From: Larimichthys crocea
Lineage: Eukaryota > Chordata > Actinopteri > Sciaenidae
NCBI RefSeq assembly: GCF_000972845.2
Contig: NC_040025.1
Coordinates: forward strand, 20,267,399-20,331,398
Direction of reading: 5' to 3'
Length of the DNA stretch: 64,000 bases
In this document: one piece after another, positions 1 through 11,800 of the stretch
Layout: the number at the start of each line of letters is the position of its first letter
Numbering within the stretch: the first letter of the stretch is position 1
The notes under the pieces: generated by a model
Databases searched by the model: none
Seen by the model: only the letters and a program-made list of their open reading frames with translations
What the model was told of the DNA's origin: nothing
Program-made: the position numbers and the translations under genes

Positions 1-150
1 AACATCAACTTCTATTAAGTTGTAAACTATTAGGTACCTTTTTACAATCTGTGTTTTATCTTTACGCTTTGTTCACCAAATATCCAATTGTCTAATCTAT
101 TTATGCGCCATGTGCTCCCTAATGGTAGGATAGCAGTAAAAATAAGTTAA

Positions 151-690
151 AGTGTAGTGTGTGCTCACTAATGGCATAATTTGTGCTTTAACGTTAATCA
201 GGTAATAAACAGGCTGTTTGGTGGTCATAAAGCCACTGACTCATCTAAGAGCTCAAAATGAGTTTACAGCGTAGACATTAGTTGAAACGACGGCAACCAA
301 CCAGGTGGCTGATTGAACATGCCATTGCAACAATGTAGATGGTTTTAGGTTCTGTATTGTTTTCTATTGATCAACAGGGGAAGGAGATTATACTTTTTAT
401 ATTGTGCATGGCAGATCTTTATCTGAAGTGCTAATCTGCAGTGTGGTGATCACTAATGACATGAATTGTTCTACAGTGTTAACTAGGTAATAAACAGGCA
501 GTTTGGTGGTCATAAAATTTAAAGCCACCAACACATCTGAGAGCTCGAGATGAGTTTACAGCTCCAGTGCTCATTGTGACGACAGCAGCACACCAGGTGG
601 CTGATTGAAAATACTGCTACAACATTGTAGACGGTTAAGATGTATTGTCTTCTACTGTTTAACATAATAGATCATACTTTTCATATTACA
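151..690. repeat. Diverged direct duplication, period about 285 bp
   Basis: Two copies lie head to tail, about 151-406 and 436-690. Shared blocks include CACTAATG at 166 and 451, GGTAATAAACAGGC, GTTTGGTGGTCATAAA, GAGTTTACAGC and CCAGGTGGCTGATTGAA. The shift is about 284-285 bp. The copies differ by many substitutions and small indels, so the duplication is old. No coding role is seen. Confidence 0.8.
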
Positions 691-701
691 TAAACAGGAT
701 A

Positions 702-707
702 TCTCTT

Positions 708-738
<31 letters not shown>
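702..738. repeat. (CT)n microsatellite
   Basis: An almost perfect CT run. It gives an artificial Arg-Glu repeat frame on the minus strand, which is not a gene. Confidence 0.95.
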
Positions 739-741
<3 letters not shown>

Positions 742-1599
742 ATCCTCTTAAATTGTTAATCCAGAGCAGAAAACCTTTTTGTTCCGTGATGCCCATCATG
801 AGACTATTTGTCAAATGTTCTCTACATGTCACAGCTCCACCCTCCTTTACACTCCACACCCCTAGCCTAAACAGAATATAACGAAAGCACACAACGTTTG
901 ACTGTAAAACACAGTGATAGAAAGGTATATTGAAACAGATATGAGTTTTATTTTAGCATTTAAAACGCGTTAGATTGTGGATAATCAGGTGGTCTGGAGC
1001 TCTGCAATGAAGATTTGTCAGGAGAAAATGAGTAAAGGTAGGCTGTGTATATGTTGGAAAAATTAGAAATTATACTTTTTTTTGTGAGTAAGAATATTCT
1101 TTCACTTCACAACGAGAGTTCTGATAGCACTCATTGCACCTGGCAATGAAGATTTATTGAACAATGTAAACTGTTTAAAGAGCTCTCACATGTCGTAAAA
1201 GTGTGTCCGGGATCAGTGGCAGTTTCCTTTTATCCATAGACTGTTCAGAGGCTACAGTTTGAGTGTGTACAACTGCATATTGTATGAGGCTCGGGAGGGG
1301 AGGAGGGGGTGTCAGTCACCAGTTTCTTTCTCTGTAATCCACTAAATGTGAGGTGAGACTGAATGCATGTCATGCATGTGTGTATGATTGAATTGTGTGT
1401 TAGGTTTGCTGCGGTGAGAACAAGCTGGAGATTGAAGGGTGACTCTGTGTTGTGCGTGTGTGTACAAGCGTGCACATTAGTGTGTTAATTCCTGGTCGGC
1501 TTGCCAATGGCTCGCTGTCACTTCCAGTTACTGGTGATTCCTTTAGATTTCCCCCGACTGTGACGATGGGTCTTTAATAGAAAGCTGCTCCCTCCACCC

Positions 1600-1821
1600 C
1601 ATAAGAGAGAGATAGTGAGAGGGAGAGCAAGAGAGCGTGAGGAGGGGTGGCAGGCTAGCGAGGTTTTGTGTCCAGCTAGACCATTGTGGTCGACTCAACA
1701 GGGAACATTTTTAACGAGAGGACTGTTTTTTTTGTTTTGTTTGTTTTTTAAAATCTAAGTAGAAAATGAGTAATTAATGAGGGACTGAGGATATTTAATT
1801 CATTGGAGGTTCAATAAAACA
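1600..1821 (+). promoter_or_regulatory. Possible internal promoter and 5' non-coding exon of a short espin isoform
   Basis: A purine-rich stretch (1603-1645) is followed by sequence ending in a good donor, AACAG|GTGAGG, at about 1821/1822. The next acceptor on this strand is at 2881, whose exon carries two consecutive Met codons at 2898-2903 just before the WH2 motif. That layout would suit a short espin made from an internal start; such short isoforms are known for mammalian espin. The exon start is not determined and no TATA box is seen. Inference only. Confidence 0.25.
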
Positions 1822-2880
1822 GGTGAGGTAGTTGTTTGCTCTCAGTGTATTTGGGGCAAATTATGTGAGGTTTAAATTTGGTAAAAATGAATTAATGTGT
1901 AGCTGCTATAATTGTTAGTTGTACTTTACATTATAACGTTTGATTTGAGGCTTTTTCCAGCCACATCTTAAATCTTTTGTTGCATAGATCAAACTAAAAT
2001 AACAGCTAAAGTGCTATTGGAGTTTGCAGTTTGAATATATGTTTCTATTTGGTTTACCATTTGTTAATGTTACCTTTTTTAAATGTTTTGAAAAACATTG
2101 GTCTCACGAGGAAGCACTACTATGACATTGCAACAATTTCTTTCAATTTGTCTCTCCTTAAAAAGTAAAAACAAAGGTCCTTTGTAATAGCATTACCATT
2201 AGAAATCATGTTTGAAGTCTGTCTGAATTTGTTGCATTGTTCTCTATAATCAGATTATGCTCTATGAAAGCTGAATGTATATAATTTACCACAGGCCTGC
2301 TTTTTAAAAAAAGTCTAAAGTTCAGCAGTGGCTTAGCAGTGTATATGTCAGGTGACACTCTGAAAGAGATTGTGTGCCTCGTCTCTTTGGGTTCACTGTA
2401 GTAAAATAATTATAAATTGCTCCTCCCAATCTTATCCTCGTTGACTGTAAATGTTGCCTAATGTGTTGAATTCTCTTTCGTTTCATGTGCATTGTCTTTG
2501 AATGTTTGGCAGCTGGGAATCAAACTGAGTAATCCAAATTGTGTCAAACCATTTCAGAGAGACATTTCCTCTGTAAACCTTGAATAACAAGAGTTATAAA
2601 TGTGAATGACAATCAAATTAAACAAATCTAAAAAAGTATCAAGCCTATCAATGAAAGACAGCAACTCAGTACACCATAATGACCTCCCATCACTGTCCAA
2701 CATCCTCCAGGTTAGCATTGTTACCTGACTGATCGGATGAAATATTTAACACTGAAATGCCACCCAACCCTTCTCTTGCCTTCTCTTCTTCAATGTATCT
2801 CTCTCACTCTCTGTTTCTCTCTTCCTCTCTTCTATCTTTCTACCCGGTTTCACTTTTCTGCTCCATCCTTTTGTCTCCAG

Positions 2881-5800
2881 GCACAAAATCTTTCAACATG
2901 ATGTCCCCCACTGGCGACAACTCGGAGCTGCTGGCAGAGATCAAAGCAGGGAAGAGCCTCAAGCCCACACCTCACAGTAAAGGCTATACCACTGTCTATT
3001 CCAGCAGTGGACCCACAGGCAACAATGTAGGCCCAAGTTTTGATAAGTTTGGAAACTGTACAATGTTGGGACAATAGGACACCAGAGCTCTGACCTCAGT
3101 GAATAGATCATGTGGACTGCAGTGCCATACTTAGCCACTGTAAAGCTACTATCCTGCAAAATAAAGGGTGACTAGTCGAAAGTGTCAGAATCTGGAAGAA
3201 GTGTTGACCATGCGATATGCCATTTCTAAAACATTAGTGGTACTGGTTAAAAAAAATCCACAAGTTATCAGTTTTGTCACATCTCCATTTTCACCTGTCC
3301 ATCTCTGTCTTTTTTTTTCTCCAGGGAAACACTGCATCTCCACCAGAGACCCGTGCATCCAGCCCACCACCTAAGCCGCCATCCCCTCCACCATCCAATA
3401 TGTCTGTCACCTCGCCACCCATTACCCCTAGTCCCAGCCCCAGTCCAACTGGCCCTGGACCTGCTAGGACCATGTCAAACTCTACAAGCAATGAGCACCT
3501 GCCTACCAACTCTGTTGTCAATGGGAACAGTGGTGGCAGAGCAGGAGCAGAATCGGTGCGGAAGATGAGCCTTGCAGATGTGGAGGCGCTAGTGCCCACT
3601 CATGACGAACAGGGGAAAGCGATTCCTGAATGGAAGAGGCAGGTGATGGTGCGAAAGCTTCAAGTCAAGATGCAAGAGGAGGAGGAGCACAAGCGCAAGG
3701 TAGGCAAGATGTTCCAAGGTTAGAGAAAGGCCTTGAGGTGTTCTCTTGTCCAAGCTATCCCATTTGTGGTCCCATAATTTTAAAATTCTCTGTAGACTTG
3801 ATTATATATGGCTTCAGGACCAAATACTAAACACAAAGGGGATAGCTGGTGCTTGTATTTGAGTGTGTTTTTTTGTGATTTGTGATGACGTATAAATGCA
3901 TTGTTAGTATTCACGTACAACATGAGATTTGCTGCAGTTAATATAAGGTTAAACATTCAATGGGAGTCCAGGCTACAAGTTCATTTAGCATCTATGCTTT
4001 CTGGAAATTAAAGTTTAAGGAAAAAGTGGCAGTAAGATCACTTTTTGAGCATTTTTAAATTACATTGCTTGCTTTGCAAACAAGCGTTTCTAAATTTGAT
4101 TATTTGGCTTTAGAATAAATGACATCTCCCTCTTAGTTTCTCTCTTGATGAATTGTTACTGCAGTGTGGTAATATGTGTGTTTAGACAAGGTATTCATTA
4201 GTGATTCAGTCACTGTAGTAATCTGAACGTTTATTAGTCCTGTGTAATACAAGAAGGACTCCATGCAATGTGATTTGATTGATTAAATTTGACTGATTAA
4301 TCATTTATTGCTATCAAGGATTGCAATCTCCAACAGGTAGAAATTTCTTTCCAATGTCCAACATGTGTTTTGTTTATTGAACTGGCTGCCCGGCCTAATA
4401 GTATTTAGCTATGCTGTAGATTTAGTTTCCTTTGTAAATACCACATTGGAAAATACCTTATTAGTAAGCGCATGAATTAAAATGGCATTGGACCTAGCCC
4501 GCTCTAAATGTAGACATCTATGTGCTCATTCTAATGCTCACTTTAGTGATTTAGTGCTCACTTTTTTGTTTCCCAATTCATCTGTATGCATGTTTTTTTG
4601 TGACGTCATTAATAGAAAGATACTCTTTGGGGTGCAGTGAATTGAATACTTGGCTACAATGACCATCACAACATTAACACACTTGACTAATGGTTTCACA
4701 GTGTGGGCTGGTGTTTGATGATGGAGTTTTATGGCTCCAAGTTTTTTACATGCTGATTCAGTGGTGTGATGCCGGCCCATTCACACTACATGTCAACCAA
4801 GAATAACAAAAATAGTAATTAAAAAAGGAAAAAACAACTACATTTGTATATCATTTTACTCCTAAAATATATTTTGCACATTTTATTGGCAAAATACTGT
4901 CAATACAAATGTGCGCACATTTATTGGCAGTATTTTGCAGTATCAACCTGAATGGCATCTCCTTCAATAAATTGTTTTTCTTATTCTTTTCTTTTTTTTT
5001 TCTTTCTTTCTTTTTTGTTTTTGTTTTTTTACTTACAGGCAGATCATGATACGTTAAAGAGTAACTCCACACCGAGTTCCTTAATCCCCCCCAAAAAAAA
5101 CTTGCTGCACTGACCTCTTTGGGTTGACAGTTTCAACTCTGTTGCACCTCTAACCACAGTCTCCTATCACTGTTGGGTGTGTCTGTCTGTTGCGCTGGTG
5201 CCAGTACTCAATAATGAGGTAACACTGCACTGTAGTGCTATGTTACATCATATTTGGGTTGCAGACAGATGAAAAATTCAACAGCTGAATTTCAGTAAAA
5301 AGCAGAATTCTCAGCATTTTTATAGTTACTCTTCAAACTAAACAACATAAAAAACTGAAAATAAAAATGGGAGAGAGAAACTGCAAAGAGGGTTGCGCAA
5401 ATGTAGATGTAAAAGATCTGCAGTGTCAAGTGCCTAAAAAATACAAATGTAGACTTGTTGCAAACCACTTAATATACTAATATTAATTTTGGTATAATAA
5501 TTAATATAGAGTTTGCTAATTTATTAGAAAAGGACAAAACTTTCTGTTCTCTTTGACTCAAAATTAAAAGTAGAAAGTTCTGTGCTTGTAATGAGGCAGT
5601 GCCATTGCACCACTAAATCCATGTAAATCCTGTGTGTCAAGATGGATTTGCACTGAAGCGTGTGTTCAAAACCAGGAACTTCAAGCTGAAGGAATCCTTC
5701 CTTCCCTTTCTTCTTGTCTCTTGGTCTCCTTTGACCTCTGATTTAGTTTATGGCCAACGGACACTACCAGCCTCAGGAATGGCACTACTCCCACGCCCAC

Positions 5801-8800
5801 AATGCCATTTTGGGCCCATTTGGTGAACTGATGACAGAGGAGGACCTAAACCGTATTGAGAAGCAAATTGAGAATCTGCAGGTCATGCACAAGGTCTCAG
5901 AAGTTGAGAAGGAGCTGGAAGAACTAGAAAGGGAGCTTCACCAGCTTTTACCAGTTTCTGCTGCTCTCAATCGAGGCTATTTCTCCGTCAATCCAAAGCA
6001 GGTACATGGCCAAACTGAAGATCTTCCAGCCTGGTGTAGCAAGATTTCTACCCTGCTCAAGAGTATGGCCATTCTTCTTGCTACACTGGGGGGTAAGGAA
6101 ATAGACATCTTGGATCTTATATGTCCTGGATATTCTCAAGAAGAGGTAAGGAATGGGAGCACAAGTCAGTCACCAGGAGGATCAGTTTACACTGGATTTA
6201 TTGGACGGTCTCAGTCCTTCTCAACAAGAGAGGATGTGGAGAATGAAATAAAGCAGTGTGGAGTTTCAGTGAAGAACCTCAAGGCCAATTATGAAATTCA
6301 GAATCAGTCTCAGTCTACAGATAACAAAGCAAATAAGGTATATAAACGCAAGAGGTCACTCCCTGTGGTAAGTGAGCCCAGTTATCGTCCAGAGACAATT
6401 TGCGAGGATGTCCCTTGTCCCACTGCTGAGGTCCCACAGTCCCAAACTAATGGACATTTACCCTCAGTGGAGGAATCAGTCTTACCACTTGTTGAAGAAC
6501 CAGTTATTGTTGCATCTCATGCTCCTCAGACATATGATGCACCTGCTGAGATAATGGCTCCAACTGATATTGAACAGTTCAACCAGGTTCTTTCTGCAGA
6601 CCCTATTTTAAATAATGATCAACTAACAAGAAGCCTGGAGGTACAGACAGATCTGAGCTTCGTTCAGGAATGCATTGAAATGAGGAAAGAGAGAATCGTC
6701 TTCCTGTTCCTTGAACACTGGCGGAAGTACACTATCTCTGAATCTTATCGGACTAAATATTCTGGCAGGAGAGGAAATCATTTAGACGTAGCGTGGGAGG
6801 ACTACAACCAATTCACTGCACAGATTGGTGAGGATATGCAGAGTGAAGATGACAAACTCCTACTTTTCATGAAATCAAAGCAAGTAGTTGGGAATCTTAT
6901 TGGTCACTGGAGGACAATCATGAGTCAAGTGCCCACGCGCCAGATCCGCAGGCTGAGTCGTGCTCAGATGATCTACTGGCCAGAGCACTTCTTGCCACAC
7001 ATAAATGGGTCACCTGTGAATTATGAAAGTCTAACCCTTGACCTCTTCATGCTTGGATACTTCCAGTTGCTAGAAATGAACATGTCTCGCAGTGAGCGCA
7101 AATTCCGCCACCTCTTGTGCTATGAGATGTTTGATCGTCTTGGTAGCCATAAATGGGAGGTCATACGGCAGTTTCACAAAGAGGTCATGGAGGAAATTGA
7201 AAAAGGGAAGCGAGACTGGGGAGATGGGTTTGAAGACATAAAATTAAAGTATTTTGGAGACTGTAATGAAGGTGGAGGTGTGATGACGGCTTCTCTACAT
7301 TCCATGTCTCCCGACCTGTCCATTATGCCAATGCAAGAGCCACTCCCTCCCCCACCTTCACATCCTCCACCCCCTCCACCACCAACCCATCCTGCACCCC
7401 CACCTCCAAATCAACAGTCTACTTCCCCACCAGCCTCTAAATTAGATGTTTCTCCATCATCACCACCTGCTGCATCCAACAATGGTGTATCTGACAATGG
7501 CCACTGTGTGGAGCAGAAAACCCAGAAAGACTCACTGAAGGACAATGCTCAGGGGGATGTAAAAACCAGCGAGGCAGTGGTTTCTAATGGAAGTAGTGAA
7601 GCACCAGCAAAAGATGAGACACAACAAGTCACAGCTGAAAGCTCAGGACCAGTGAAAGATGTTCCACCGGTTACTGTTAAAATAATAGAGGAGCCTCATG
7701 TTGATAAAGCTCCACCCAGAGATGAATGTGATGAAAATTCAATTAAAGTGATCTATGAGCTAAAAGAGTTCAGCAATGAGGAGATCATCAGATACATCGA
7801 TCGAAGCTTTATTTTTTGGAAAGAAAAGGAAGCTGAGCTTTTTGATATCTGACAACTTTGCGGACTAAGGATCTACTAAAAGTCCTGTTCACCCATACAA
7901 CCAAAAACAAAATCCATAAAGCGCAGGATCAGGGAAACTAACCTGCAAAGTGGAGTATGCTGAGAAAGGAAACTAATCTAGTGTGTTAGCTTTTAGGCCA
8001 TGTCACATAAGAGACTTAACTGCAGCAAAGCAACGAGCATACACTTAGCTGTACTGGACTTTACCATTTGCAAATGTTGAAGTGGATGAAAAGCCTGTGA
8101 TGTCAAAAGATAGAAAAAATTGCTACATCCATTTCATTTTAAATTGTGTTGAACCAAGAGCCTTTTGAATAGTATGTTTGATTGCCATGGTACACTACTT
8201 CTAGAAAAAGAAGTTTTTAAAGAAAAAGATTTGCCATAAAAGTCATGAAGTATGTTTGTTTAGAACATCTTTGTAATAAAGGGCATACCTGGTAAAACTC
8301 TGCACACTTTCAGATTGCGTTTTATGTTGAGATAGCCTCAGTGATTTGGTATCTCAGAAGGGCAAGGGATTAATTTCAACATGGAGAAAAAAAAGGTTTA
8401 TTTTAAGTGATCTTTGTTGTTTGAAACTGAAGACAACGATATTAAGTCTTCAGTGGTTTGCAAGAGTTTAAGGTTGCTTTGTGGTTTACCAATGGCCCTT
8501 GTCTTTAGTTCTGTGACCTCATGATTTTGTTTGTACAATGTGTGCCTTTCAGTAAATAATTACAAAGATTAATATGTATGGTAAATCAAAGGTCTGGAGA
8601 AATAGCTTGAAGTTTGTCATTTTATTAGTAATTCAGAACTCCAAAATATGCAAATTTTATCATTAAATAAAAGCATTCACTTGATAAAGCTATTACCATA
8701 GAAATAAAACATCAAATTATTCGCATGTAGTCTTTTTGTTACTCTATTTATAATTTGTGTTTTTGAGAGAGATAGTTCAACTTTCGGTAATTTAAATTTG

Positions 8801-11800
8801 TGTTACGTTATTATTTGGTTTCTACATTGCTGTTAAAAATAAAGTTTGTTGACATTTTTGGGATTATATGATTTCAGTAGTTCTTTCCAAAGTCTTTTTA
8901 CTCAATTGAAACACATGGCCAACAATTATATGAATAGACATCAAGCCAAATTGAAACAGCCGGTATGAAACACCAAACTCCTGAGTGTGTAATCCTCTGC
9001 TGCAACACTTATAGCTCTGAAGAACTACACTATCCTCATAGTGTCTCTTCTGTAGCATCAAGATTACCTTCAAATAACCCTCTTAGCACAACCTGCTGTC
9101 ATGCTATCTGTGGCTTACAGGGGCCATAAGGAGGTTACGTGACTCTTGATCAATTCACAGAGAAGGTAGTCAGCTGATATATTACAGATTACAGTATTTG
9201 TTTTACATTTATTCGATGGAAATAGTACAGTAATGTGTGTGGTGTTTTTTAGACCGACATTTAACAACCCTTTTAATCTGCCAACCTTGTACGCTGCACA
9301 AGAGCAAGTATTTCCATTTACAATATTGCTTGCACATGTGCATTTGTCAACACAAATCCAGACAATGAATTTTAAATTGATGCTGTAATTCAAAGCCCAC
9401 TTCAACAGAATTAACTATATAGTGGTTTGTGCATTACTGTCACTGTTGTATGTCCAGGAATTCACGTGGATAGACGTTTCTGCTTTTAATAGTTGATTCA
9501 ACTATAGGTCAGCTCAGGCATGGAATAGACCCCATATTATAGGTTGGATCTGCATTTCAGACTCAGCCTTTACCCACACAGCCTCAACCAACTAGTAAAA
9601 ATACAAGTTGTAATTACTAAGGAGCTAATCCTTTAAATTACCACAAATAATTGACAAATTGCCACTAACCACCAGCAAATTATTTCTCTAATATCCTAAT
9701 AATAAAACGTACACCATAAATGTTTGTGGATACCAAGGTCAACTTGCCTTTTACTCATTTTGGACAGATGAACTTGGCTGAGGATCTTACAACAACCAGA
9801 CAATTCACACAATCTAACACTGCTAATTCACAAAGTCATAATCCAAAAAGGTGCACAGGCACAATCACTGGTCAAATTTGCCTGTTAAAAATTTGTATTG
9901 CAGCTGTTTTTGACCGTAATAGATGCTTGCCAGGATAATACAATAATGGCTATACTCTCCGGCTCACATAGACGTAGTCTGTATTGGTGCAATGGGGGAC
10001 ATGGATCTAATCCCAGGTATTCAGGTTCATCTGGGCTCCTTCCAGTGCTGTAGTCATTTCTCAAAGACAGTTGTGTGGATGGAGAATTTTACTTATTGTA
10101 TTAAGTGGTATTTTTTTTAGTTCAATGAGCAGGGTGTTACAATGTAAGTCACTGGTAAAGTACTTACACTCATGTAAGTTGGTTTATATAAATGCACTAA
10201 CTAAACACTACATTGTACATCAACAATATCACATATTAATTTGTGTATGTTCCCTTCCTTCCACATTCAATGGTGTAACAAATGCTCCAAATTCTAAAAT
10301 CTGCAACACAGTGTAAAGCAGCTACCATTCAGTACTAAAACCTTCTGTAATCAAGTCATTTTCAATCACATGATACAGTGGTTTAACCATATGCAATCTA
10401 AAAATATGATGTAGAAAGAAAGTAGGGGATATGACAGCTGTGCCAAACAAACATTTTTCCCAAAACATGACAAAACTATGGTGAGAATCTATCACTGAGC
10501 CTACATAAACTATGTTAAAGATAAGAATTAAATCTGTGACTCACTGGTCTTATTTTGGTGTTAGCACAATCCACATTTGACCATGTGAATTAATTCACCA
10601 AACCAAATTTGCACATCAAAGCAAATCTATCATCTAATTTTTCTTTGGGTTTTTTTTTTTTATTTCTCTGTAATTCCCAGGGGAATCATTAAAAATTCAC
10701 TGTGTAGATAATCTTACCTGAATTCATGTTTGCCAGAGCAAGTGAAAAGCTTTAGTAAGAGGAATGCAAAAGGGTAATGTATCTTGTCAAGCGAAGATGA
10801 GAAATCCAAGATGGCCGCCCCCCTTCCACCTCCGATTACAGCCTGAAAGAGAGAAAAGGATCCAGTTACTGTTTGTGTGCACTGTCTGATAGAAGGTCCT
10901 AAAAACCATGTCCTGTCCATTTAAAATGCTTTATTTTAAAGAAACAGGAGAGGAGTATTGTGAGCTCTGTTTGCTAATGTAAGTACATACATCAGATTAC
11001 ACAGAAAGCCACATGCAGTGTTCAGTCTCTTCAGTGTTCCATGAAGGCTATTGGTCAAGAATTGACATTTGAGAATGTGGATATCGGTTGGACTAATGGG
11101 TCGGACTAACGTTTCGTTATAGTTTTTTCTCTATGCTGATGTTCTCCTGCTCTCTATAGCATGTGGAGAGGCTTTATGTGAGACACCTCAATGCCACATT
11201 TGAATGAGATTTTCAAAGCAACATGTTTTTAAAAAGTATTACAACCATCTAGAATCTCTAGTTAACTGCAGTAAGCAGGTTTAGTGAATTATCTGGATAT
11301 CTTTGTTGAGTAAGACCCTGGAAATGCCAAAAATACAACACAAATGAATGTAAGGATTTAAAAACTGAAACGAGCGGGTAATGACTGTTTTATGGTTGTT
11401 TTGGATGTTTCTGATGTAATATAGAATTGCGGGATTCAGTTTAATGCATCCAACTTCTATAAAAATGAATCGTGTTTGATATATATTTTCTAATTATTTT
11501 AGCTCTATCACTCAGCACTAACTGAGAGAATGGAGGGCTTGAATGTTCAATTACCGATAAAAATGTATCAATGGGTTGATGATGATTGAACCTGTGACGT
11601 TACAGGATACTGATCATTTTTCTAATTATATGCTCATGAAGGTGTCCTGCAACAATAAGGACAGTGTCCTAAATGTATTGCATCTTACAAGTAAATTAGG
11701 GTTGTTTGGGTGCCGGTTAGCTCAGTGGGTAGAGTTGGGCACTCTTTGTACAGAGGCTCAGTCCTTGCTGCAGTGGCTCAGAGTTTGAATTCAAACTGTG

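Larger units (their letters stand above)
1..2880. other. Intron or upstream region of espn
   Basis: No coding exon was recognised before the WH2 exon at 2881. The usual espin N-terminus (ankyrin repeats) must lie left of the window or be skipped by a downstream promoter. What can be seen is a diverged direct duplication (about 151-690), a CT run (702-738), a purine-rich stretch near 1600-1660 and a possible non-coding 5' exon ending at 1821. Reading frames here are short and made of repeats. Confidence 0.6.

Noticed and set aside
6145..6155. GTAAGG donor inside the long espn exon
   Set aside because: The frame stays open for more than 560 further codons of conserved-looking protein, so no intron is needed.
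11709..11782. tRNA-like A and B boxes suggesting a tRNA gene
   Set aside because: The following body, AATAAAGG tail, A-run and exact 13-bp flanking duplications show a SINE; the tRNA head is degenerate.
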